This document shows, piece after piece, positions 1 to 5,741 of a stretch of DNA of 13,573 bases; position 1 is the first letter of the stretch; each line of letters starts with the position of its first letter. Origin of the DNA: an uncultured Ruminococcus sp. (GTDB lineage: Bacteria; Bacillota; Clostridia; Oscillospirales; Ruminococcaceae). The notes under the pieces are model-generated. The model was given only the letters and a program-made list of their open reading frames with translations. It had not been told where the DNA came from and did not search any database. The position numbers and the translations under genes were made by a program. The DNA lies in NCBI GenBank assembly GCA_937902395.1, contig CALGTV010000112.1:1-13573 (forward strand), given 5' to 3'.

Positions 1-227
1 GTTGTATAGTACAGTTTGTATTGGGGCGCGTCTTGGGAGCGCGTTACGGTGACAAGGTGTCGGGTGCTCAAGGTTTGGGTCAGAAAAATACGGTGCTTGC
101 TATTTGGATGGCATTGACCTATTTGCATCCTATTGCCTCTGTTGCACCGGCATCTTATGTTATTTGGCAAAATATTATCAACTCGAGTCAAATAATGCTG
201 AATAATAAAAAAATAATCCGCTTCTGA
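1..227 (+). CDS. Bile acid:sodium symporter (BASS) family transporter, C-terminal fragment
   Basis: The frame is open from the left edge (first full codon at 3) to TGA at 225-227. It gives 74 residues of a gene whose start lies outside the window. The visible part is hydrophobic and holds about two membrane segments. The run 'GLGQKNTVLAIWMALTYL' followed by 'HPIASVAPASYVIWQN' resembles the conserved last two helices of bacterial BASS-type sodium-coupled symporters, which import organic anions such as bile acids or keto acids. This assignment comes from family recall on a short fragment, so the substrate cannot be given. The protein ends in a short lysine-rich cytosolic tail, as expected for a complete C-terminus. 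The stop codon lies inside the stem of the following terminator. The gene converges with the ADP-ribosyltransferase-like gene on the other strand. Confidence 0.68.
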   Translation, partial: CIVQFVLGRVLGARYGDKVSGAQGLGQKNTVLAIWMALTYLHPIASVAPASYVIWQNIINSSQIMLNNKKIIRF

Positions 228-249
228 TTTTTTCAGAGGCGGATTTTTT
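215..249. terminator. Bidirectional rho-independent terminator between convergent genes
   Basis: A 13-bp stem pairs AATCCGCTTCTGA (215-227) with TCAGAGGCGGATT (233-245), with one G-U pair and a 5-base loop. A T run (244-249) follows on the plus strand. A run of A residues before it (207-213) becomes a T run on the minus strand. The structure can therefore end both the transporter transcript and the phosphodiesterase/ADP-ribosyltransferase transcript, whose last stop codon is only 10 bases away. Confidence 0.9.
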
Positions 250-258
250 CAAAAACAG

Positions 259-1035
259 TCAAAATCTATTATCAAAAAAATTTAAAAACATTTTATAAAG
301 CTCACACAGCAAATTCTTTTTCCAAGCAGAATATTCCTCTATATCCTCAGTATCAGGAGTCATCCCCTCATTCAGAGCTTTTAACACCCTTATACCTGCC
401 TTAGAATCCGAAAGATTGCAATTAGTACAGCAAATATCGCCGCAAATGCCGTCAACAGATACATCAACCGAAAGATAGGGCGGATTATTGTCACAATCGG
501 TTATACGTTTTTCCTCGTCAGTAAGAAGTTTCTCGTATATACTTATTGACATAAACGGTGGTATCAGTATCTCACTTTCCTCTGGCTTTGCGTAGTAGTC
601 AAGAATTTCAGCCACATTCAAACATTTTGTCCCTTCAGCGAGATTGAATTTCATAAGAGCAATCCCCCGTCGGTCACGATAACTATCAAGAAATCCTGAA
701 AGAGATGTTGAAGTCATAGAGACAGTTCTCCCAAGATACCGACACAATTCAAAATCTGCCATACGTTCAACCCGATATGTCGTACAGAAATTTTTCAGAT
801 ATGCTTTCCCGAAAAGAGAAAACAGATTATCAAAAAAATCCAATAGCCGCGGAACATCCTCAATAATTGACGGATTAAGGAATTTACCCTCAGCTGCTCG
901 AAGTTTTTCGGAGCATATATCGGGGAAAAAAAGTGAATTTAAGACAACATATGCCTTACAATCGCCATAAAAGGAATCATTCCCCGATACATCGCCGATA
1001 TAAAATTTTAATGCATTTAATTCATTAGTAGTCAT
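259..1035 (-). CDS. Putative R-S-E class ADP-ribosyltransferase, cytosolic
   Basis: This 258-residue protein has no signal peptide or membrane segment. Its middle reads like the catalytic core of arginine-type (R-S-E) ADP-ribosyltransferases, which move ADP-ribose from NAD+ to a target. The candidate elements occur in the right order: 'TYRVER' with Arg88, a Ser-Thr-Ser motif at 109-111 ('MTSTSLSGF'), and the ExE pair Glu153-Ser-Glu155 in 'EESEILIPP', followed by strands like the family's 'LLPxGTKF' segment. About 85 residues precede the core and could be the helical NAD-binding-loop region. A cysteine cluster (Cys198, 202, 203, 206) lies after the core. The ATG at 1035-1033 follows the upstream phosphodiesterase stop by one base and has only a weak GAAAG ribosome site, so it is probably translationally coupled. 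No antitoxin or ADP-ribosylglycohydrolase gene is nearby. The fold is inferred from motifs, and the target is unknown. Confidence 0.72.
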   Translation of the reverse strand: MTTNELNALKFYIGDVSGNDSFYGDCKAYVVLNSLFFPDICSEKLRAAEGKFLNPSIIEDVPRLLDFFDNLFSLFGKAYLKNFCTTYRVERMADFELCRYLGRTVSMTSTSLSGFLDSYRDRRGIALMKFNLAEGTKCLNVAEILDYYAKPEESEILIPPFMSISIYEKLLTDEEKRITDCDNNPPYLSVDVSVDGICGDICCTNCNLSDSKAGIRVLKALNEGMTPDTEDIEEYSAWKKNLLCELYKMFLNFFDNRF

Positions 1036-1036
1036 A

Positions 1037-3340
1037 TTATTCTTTCATACGGAACTTTCTGTTTAAGTAATTTTTTTCAAACTCCTCAACCGACATAGGC
1101 TTAGCAAAATAAAATCCCTGAAAAATATCACAACCATATTCCCTGAGAAATTGTACCTGTTCAATTTGCTCCACTCCCTCAGTTATAACTTTCATATTGA
1201 GGGATTTTGCAAGTGATATTATCATTCTGAGGATAATTCTGCTTTTATTAACATTTGCATTTTTCTGTAAGAATCCCATATCGATTTTCAGAACGTCAGC
1301 ATCAAAGTCCTTGAGCATATTCAAAGATGAGTAGCCACTGCCAAAGTCATCAATTTCAACGATAAATCCACGTTTTCTTAGTCGTGAAATAATTTCAAGA
1401 TGATCATTTGACTCCATAATGGCGCTCTCAGTTACTTCAAGATGAAGCCTGCAAGGTTCGATATCATATTTTCTAACAAGAGAAGTAATAATCTCGTATA
1501 CATCAAGAAGATAAAAATCTTTACGGGAAATATTAACAGAAAGATATGATTTTTTAGAACCCCAGTCAGTCCACTTTTTTAATTGTTTGCATGCAAGTTC
1601 CCACATATACCTGTCAAGGCGGCTAATAAGACCTGTTTCTTCAAGTATATTTATGAATTTATTAGGTCGAATCATACCGTCTGTAGGGTGAAACCAGCGT
1701 ACAAGAACTTCACCGCCTCTTATACTGCCGTCATAAGCAATCTGAGGCTGTACATACGCGCAAAAATGATTATTAGCGATAGCGTTTTCAAATTCGCTTA
1801 TTATACGATGACCGCCGATAAAGCTTTCTCTCAGTTCGTTTTTGTAGTAAGCAACACGGCTTCTGAAGCTATCCTTGATAGTTTTAATAGCGAGCATTGC
1901 ATGGTCGCACATAACCGACACACGCATTTCACGGTTGTCCACCTCATAAACACCAATGTGGATATGTGTTTTAAAAGAAGAATTCTCAAAAAACGAATCT
2001 GCCATAGAATAACAAGCAAGCAAATTTTCCTCTGAGTAGCGTTTTTTAGGAATACACAAAGCAAATCTGTCGCTCATAAGTCTTGCATATACGCAATAGC
2101 TTCCGCCGAATTTCTCAGTAATCTGAGCAATTTTCTGAAGCAGCGCATCTCCGGCATCAACACCGAAAACATCATTTACAATTTTGAAATTTTTTACGTC
2201 AGTAACAATAATATTATATTCCTCATCCGGATTATCTTTCAGCAATTGCTCAACGAGTTCGTAAAAATGCTCTTTATTGTATAGTCCCGTAAGCTTATCA
2301 TGAGTAGCGCGATATTTTTCAGATTCATACTTTTTATGCTCTTCTGTCTGATCGTGAATCAGATAGAAATAACCCAGACTTTTTGTAAAACTGTCAAGAA
2401 TTTCTCTATACTGAACATTATAATGATGTCTTTCGCCCTGAACACGTCTTGTCATCTCATAGGTTGACATTTCGCTTTTTGTTCTGACATCCTCATTTTT
2501 CCAACGCATCACCTGTTTTTCAACAGTAAGAACGCTTTCATCAGCATGGCAGAAATTTATTGCAGCTTCGTTAGCGTGAACGACATTTCCGTCGATATCA
2601 ACGCATATTATACCGTCTTTCATATTGGCAATAGTATAGAACATAAGTCTGTCCATAAGTCCGCGCGGAACATAAAACAATGAAAAATAGAAAATTATGA
2701 TACCCTCTACAGCATAAAGGCCAATAGAGTAATCAAACTGAAAATCAAGATAAAGGTGGAACATACTCAAAACAGTGAGCAAAGACAATGTAATGAATAT
2801 GGCGCTGTATTTTATAATATACGCTCTTGGAGATTTCAGCATTTTCTGTATCAGCAGCAGCATACTTGCCACAATCAAAAAAACGATAAGCGCAGTATGC
2901 ATGGTATATAAAGTCGTATACTCAAATGTTCTGTAAAAATGATTTTCAAAGTCGTCAGATAATCTTTCAACATTAAAAGCTATATTGCGGAATGGATTAA
3001 TAAGCATAATAATACTGTCAATGGCAGTAACAATCCAGATAGGCTTCCGCAAAGCCTTTATAACATGTTGACGGTTGGTATAAGCGCAAACAAATGAGAA
3101 AAGGGACATAATTGTCAACGATTCAAATATATTGTAAAACGCAAATAGCAGCAGCGACAGCTTTCTGTGGGGTAGAACCATAGCCATAACATTAAACAGC
3201 GTAACGCCTACAGCACAGGAAATCAACCGTCTTACATATACTGTTAAAGGATTATTTTTAAGCTTCAGTACACAGAATACTACGCATAATGTTAATGCAA
3301 TTGTACTTGTGAACAGCAGGCATATCATAAACCAAACCAT
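1037..3340 (-). CDS. Membrane sensor cyclic-di-GMP phosphodiesterase (7TM-PAS-degenerate GGDEF-EAL)
   Basis: This 767-residue protein has four parts. Residues 1-225 form about seven membrane helices resembling the 7TM sensor of some histidine kinases. Residues 235-335 are a PAS-like domain ('ANMKDGIICVDIDGNVVHAN'). A GGDEF fold (about 340-505) follows, then an EAL domain (about 512-760). The GGDEF signature is degenerate: Arg420-Leu-Met-Ser-Asp-Arg-Phe replaces RxGGDEF, so cyclase activity is unlikely. The EAL domain keeps the residues expected for cyclic-di-GMP hydrolysis: Glu544 (as EVL), Asn603, Glu635, Asp664-Asp665 in 'DDFGSGYSSL', Lys685, Glu721 and Gln741. The likely role is ligand-controlled breakdown of cyclic-di-GMP at the membrane, with the GGDEF part perhaps acting as a nucleotide-binding regulator. 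The ATG at 3340-3338 is preceded by GGGATGA at suitable spacing. The gene leads an operon with the ADP-ribosyltransferase-like gene. Confidence 0.9.
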   Translation of the reverse strand: MVWFMICLLFTSTIALTLCVVFCVLKLKNNPLTVYVRRLISCAVGVTLFNVMAMVLPHRKLSLLLFAFYNIFESLTIMSLFSFVCAYTNRQHVIKALRKPIWIVTAIDSIIMLINPFRNIAFNVERLSDDFENHFYRTFEYTTLYTMHTALIVFLIVASMLLLIQKMLKSPRAYIIKYSAIFITLSLLTVLSMFHLYLDFQFDYSIGLYAVEGIIIFYFSLFYVPRGLMDRLMFYTIANMKDGIICVDIDGNVVHANEAAINFCHADESVLTVEKQVMRWKNEDVRTKSEMSTYEMTRRVQGERHHYNVQYREILDSFTKSLGYFYLIHDQTEEHKKYESEKYRATHDKLTGLYNKEHFYELVEQLLKDNPDEEYNIIVTDVKNFKIVNDVFGVDAGDALLQKIAQITEKFGGSYCVYARLMSDRFALCIPKKRYSEENLLACYSMADSFFENSSFKTHIHIGVYEVDNREMRVSVMCDHAMLAIKTIKDSFRSRVAYYKNELRESFIGGHRIISEFENAIANNHFCAYVQPQIAYDGSIRGGEVLVRWFHPTDGMIRPNKFINILEETGLISRLDRYMWELACKQLKKWTDWGSKKSYLSVNISRKDFYLLDVYEIITSLVRKYDIEPCRLHLEVTESAIMESNDHLEIISRLRKRGFIVEIDDFGSGYSSLNMLKDFDADVLKIDMGFLQKNANVNKSRIILRMIISLAKSLNMKVITEGVEQIEQVQFLREYGCDIFQGFYFAKPMSVEEFEKNYLNRKFRMKE

Positions 3341-3419
3341 AGTACATCATCCCAAATTCAGCCTAAAATAAGCGACAAAAGTCGATTTAAAATATCAGCT
3401 GACATTATTTCACAGTAAC

Positions 3420-3448
3420 ATTATAACATATTTTCACATATTTGTCAA
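3420..3448 (-). promoter_or_regulatory. Consensus sigma-A promoter of the phosphodiesterase operon
   Basis: Read on the minus strand, TTGACA (3448-3443) and TATAAT (3425-3420) are separated by exactly 17 bases, a perfect match to the sigma-A consensus. Transcription should start near 3413, giving a leader of about 70 bases. A small hairpin, CGAC-TTTT-GTCG, lies in that leader at about 3372-3383. The spacer and flank contain repeated ACATATTT elements, listed separately. Confidence 0.88.
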
Positions 3449-3478
3449 TAAGCAAACACATTTTTGATACAAATATGT
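3426..3478. repeat. Phased ACATATTT repeats across the phosphodiesterase promoter, possible operator
   Basis: ACATATTT occurs on the plus strand at 3426-3433 and 3436-3443. The two copies are 10 bp apart, one helical turn, and fill the spacer between the -10 and -35 elements. A 10-bp inverted repeat pairs ACATATTTGT (3436-3445) with ACAAATATGT (3469-3478), bracketing the -35 box. This arrangement could bind a repressor or activator. The region is very AT-rich, so chance is possible. Confidence 0.45.
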
Positions 3479-3994
3479 CTAATATATAAATAAGTTGGGA
3501 TTTTGCTTGTTTAACTCACTAAACAAATAAATTGTAAAAATCAAAAAAACGATTATTCTCAAAAAACTATTGAATATACGGCATTTTTTCTCATTTGGCG
3601 ATATTTCTGCAAGCAATTCAAGAATTGTCCCCCCGTCGAGAAATTTATATGGCAATAAATTCAAAAATCCCTCAGCAAGACAGAATATTGCAAAATACCC
3701 GGTTTTTCCACAGGCAATTAATAGTAAAAATGCAAGCAGATTCGCAAGAGGACCACATAGCTGAACAAATATTGCAGATTTATTCGTTTTTGGTGTCGAT
3801 GCAGTCATTTTAATTCCTGTCCAGCTAAATTGTATGGATAATATTTCGCCGCCTGTAAGATATACAGCTATTATATGTCCAAGCTCATGAATGATACAAG
3901 CGCCGTAAAACCCTAATATAAGCAGACTGTCCCTGAATATGAATATCAGGGCATTAAATAAAAGAAAAGAAAATTCAACTCTTATTTTCGGCAT
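3479..3994 (-). CDS. M50 family site-2 intramembrane metalloprotease (SpoIVFB-like, compact)
   Basis: This small multipass membrane protein carries the M50 zinc motif 'HELGH' (His38-Glu39-Leu-Gly-His42, numbered from an in-frame TTG at 4000). A second family motif, 'NLLPYKFLDGG', supplies the third ligand, Asp122. A 'CGPLANLL' segment (82-89) is also typical. Such enzymes cut membrane-embedded substrates, including pro-sigma-K (SpoIVFB) and anti-sigma factors. At about 170 residues it has no C-terminal CBS domain and no PDZ domain, unlike SpoIVFB (about 290 residues) or RseP. I place the start at ATG 3994-3992, but TTG at 4000 is possible; neither has a clear ribosome site. The start overlaps the end of the upstream small membrane protein by about 20 bases, implying coupled translation. 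The stop is TAG at 3481-3479, and no clear terminator follows. The spoIVFB assignment is suggestive only. Confidence 0.83.
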   Translation of the reverse strand: MPKIRVEFSFLLFNALIFIFRDSLLILGFYGACIIHELGHIIAVYLTGGEILSIQFSWTGIKMTASTPKTNKSAIFVQLCGPLANLLAFLLLIACGKTGYFAIFCLAEGFLNLLPYKFLDGGTILELLAEISPNEKKCRIFNSFLRIIVFLIFTIYLFSELNKQNPNLFIY

Positions 3995-4277
3995 ATTCAA
4001 TCAGATAATCTATTGGATTCTCAATAATTTCGTCCTGTGAAGCTGAATAACTCTTAATTATCCCAAATAAATCTTCGGCAGTATCGGGATAAAACATATT
4101 AAGAGCGACCATTCCTACTGCTAAAATCAGACACAAAATCCCCTGCATAGCAGGAATATCTTCCAGATGTCCCTCTTTTTTAGTGCGTATTTTCTCAGAT
4201 TCAAGATATTCTGTGGAATCCTCCTGCGGAAGCTCCTCTGTTATTTCAGGTTCATAATACACATCAATTTTTTCCAT
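3975..4277 (-). CDS. Small single-pass membrane protein, possible truncated SpoIVFA-like partner of the M50 protease
   Basis: This protein of 100 residues has an acidic, proline-containing cytosolic N-terminus (about residues 1-42), one hydrophobic helix ('GILCLILAVGMVALNMF', about 46-62) and a short outer tail of about 38 residues. ATG at 4277-4275 is the right start because a GGAGG sits 9 bases upstream; a TTG at 4286 would touch that site directly. The gene overlaps the M50 protease gene, an order matching spoIVFA-spoIVFB, where a bitopic membrane protein anchors and inhibits the protease. SpoIVFA carries a LytM/M23-like outer domain that is absent here, so homology is uncertain. It could instead be an unrelated regulator or substrate-presenting subunit. 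I do not recognise it beyond this context. Confidence 0.7.
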   Translation of the reverse strand: MEKIDVYYEPEITEELPQEDSTEYLESEKIRTKKEGHLEDIPAMQGILCLILAVGMVALNMFYPDTAEDLFGIIKSYSASQDEIIENPIDYLIEYAENKS

Positions 4278-4598
4278 AAATCGCAACCTCCAATTCGCTT
4301 ATATGTGTATAATATGTGAAAATTCAGAATTTCAGACCGAAAAAATACAAAGTAAAAAAAGAAAAACACGCCGAGTTTTCAACAGCTAAAAATGTTTATA
4401 ATTATGCGCTTAGTACACAAAATAACATGTTGATAATTATGCATATATCCAAACTTTTGAAAAATTTTTCAATAATCAATGTTTTTTCGTTGGAAAAAGG
4501 CTCATTTCAGACTATTTATGGAAGGGGTTTTTATTCAGACACCAAAAAAATCTTGTATATGAGCAAGTTATTTATGATGTTTGATAACAACCAGCGAC
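4278..4598. other. AT-rich intergenic region between divergent operons, no convincing gene
   Basis: This stretch separates the SpoIVFA-like gene (minus) from the radA operon (plus). Near its left end, the minus strand has the GGAGG ribosome site of the small membrane protein and a TATTAT that could serve as a -10 box, but no good -35. Further in are a perfect 16-bp palindrome, TTGAAAAATTTTTCAA (4457-4472), and a direct repeat, ATAATTATGC (4398-4407 and 4433-4442). An open frame on the plus strand has a GTG start, no ribosome site and low-complexity composition, so I do not count it as coding. Confidence 0.55.
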
Positions 4599-4627
4599 TT
4601 GACATCAAAGGCTGTTCATGGTAAAAT
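4599..4627 (+). promoter_or_regulatory. Sigma-A promoter of the lipoprotein-radA-ABC operon
   Basis: TTGACA (4599-4604) and TAAAAT (4622-4627) are separated by 17 bases, matching sigma-A at 11 of 12 positions. A second TTGACA follows at 4633-4638 with only a poor TTTTAT 17 bases later (4656-4661), so a tandem promoter is possible but weaker. The GGAGGG at 4670-4675 then fixes the TTG start at 4682. Confidence 0.75.
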
Positions 4628-4681
4628 ATAAGTTGACATATTGTTGTTACATATATTTTATCACAATTCGGAGGGATTAAA

Positions 4682-5740
4682 TTGAAAAAAATAAGCAGAT
4701 TATTATTAATAATCGCAGCTGCTGCATTAACAGGTTGTTCTGAGAAAGAATCCACTTCAACACAAAAGGATTTTTTATCAAAAACAGCTGACCCTGAAAG
4801 CATTACATTCAGTTGGCAGGAAGCATACGAAAACAAGATTAAGGAATTCAAATCGTCTGAACAGTATACGGAAAATTCCGCTTTTGATATATTTGATGTT
4901 ACAGGCGAAGGCACTCCTGAGCTAATTATTTCCGCTGATTCCGAGGCTACTTCAAAATGTCTTATATATAGCTATGATACCGATGCACTTGCTGAAATCG
5001 GTGAAGCAGGCAATTGCGGCACATTCACATATTGTCCCGAAACAAACATAATCAGAGATGAATACCACGGAAACGGCTTTGTATTGGGAAAAATTCTCAA
5101 ATACAGCAACGGTTCATTCAGCCCTGTACTTTCCTACAGCGATAATTCAGAATCCGCATCAATGGGTGCTGAAATATATCACGAAGTAGACGGTATAAAC
5201 CTTTCTCTTGCCGATTACGAAAAGGCACTTGAACCATATGCCGCTACACTTTCCATAGATGTTGGCAGAAGATTTACCATGGGAGACAGCGCCACAAATT
5301 ACGGTATTCGCTTCTCTGAAAGCTGGAAAGCTGTACTGACAAAAGAACACAAAAAGCTATGCAAAGAAAAGCTCAATGAAAAACTTGCTGAAATACAGGA
5401 AAGCGGTGCTGATGCAGGGTTCGATCTCTGCGACCTCAACGGCGATAAAGTTCCTGAGCTTATAATTTCCGACAGTTCCGCTCCTGAGGCTACCTGCTCT
5501 GTTTATTATTTCTCGCAGGACGAACTTGTAGCTATGGAAGGCACTTACGGTGCAAACGGCGTATTCAGCTTTGATACAGAAAAATTTGTATTTTTCGCTG
5601 ATACTGAAACCGATAAGAAATACTGGAGCATTGCAAATTCAGCATTTTCCGCCGCTGATTACACAGAATCCGACAGTATCGCTGTTATCGGCAGAAAATA
5701 CTATGTAAGTGAAAGCGGTATTTCCGCAATATTCAAGTAA
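4682..5740 (+). CDS. Putative lipoprotein with two acidic D-x-[NT]-G...PELIIS repeats
   Basis: This 352-residue protein starts at TTG 4682; GGAGGG six bases upstream makes that start convincing. The N-terminus is a lipoprotein signal, 'MKKISRLLLIIAAAALTGC', with a lipobox ending at Cys19, so the mature protein should be membrane-anchored outside the cell. Two similar segments sit about 180 residues apart: 'FDIFDVTGEGTPELIIS' (68-84) and 'FDLCDLNGDKVPELIIS' (247-263). Each looks like an FG-GAP/VCBS-type calcium loop followed by a beta strand, which suggests an internal duplication into two half-domains. I do not recognise a specific function. It is the first gene of a five-gene operon, and its stop is one base before radA. 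Proteins with this PELIIS pattern are common as uncharacterised lipoproteins in gut clostridia (from general knowledge). Confidence 0.82.
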   Translation: MKKISRLLLIIAAAALTGCSEKESTSTQKDFLSKTADPESITFSWQEAYENKIKEFKSSEQYTENSAFDIFDVTGEGTPELIISADSEATSKCLIYSYDTDALAEIGEAGNCGTFTYCPETNIIRDEYHGNGFVLGKILKYSNGSFSPVLSYSDNSESASMGAEIYHEVDGINLSLADYEKALEPYAATLSIDVGRRFTMGDSATNYGIRFSESWKAVLTKEHKKLCKEKLNEKLAEIQESGADAGFDLCDLNGDKVPELIISDSSAPEATCSVYYFSQDELVAMEGTYGANGVFSFDTEKFVFFADTETDKKYWSIANSAFSAADYTESDSIAVIGRKYYVSESGISAIFK

Positions 5741-5741
5741 T

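Noticed and set aside
1583..2035. Open frame of 150 codons antisense to the phosphodiesterase gene
   Set aside because: It lies wholly within the clearly coding GGDEF/EAL region on the other strand, and its translation shows no recognisable domain.
259..3340. Toxin-antitoxin reading of the phosphodiesterase/ADP-ribosyltransferase pair
   Set aside because: The first gene is a large membrane sensor enzyme, not a small antitoxin, and no ADP-ribosylglycohydrolase or macrodomain gene is present nearby.
4291..4345. Sporulation sigma-factor promoter ahead of the SpoIVFA-like gene
   Set aside because: A CATATTA that resembles a sigma-F/G -10 box is present on the minus strand, but no matching -35 lies at the right distance, so it is not reliable.
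4316..4624. Open frame of about 100 codons on the plus strand in the intergenic region
   Set aside because: It starts with GTG without a ribosome site, has low-complexity AT-driven composition, and runs across the promoter of the next operon.
4531..4914. Minus-strand frame overlapping the start of the first lipoprotein gene
   Set aside because: It is antisense to a gene with a strong ribosome site and lipoprotein signal, and it covers that gene's promoter.
5709..5741. Upstream GTG start for radA overlapping the lipoprotein gene
   Set aside because: Known RadA proteins begin close to the zinc finger, as with 'MAKSRYIYVC'; the extra 11 residues are encoded within the lipoprotein's end.
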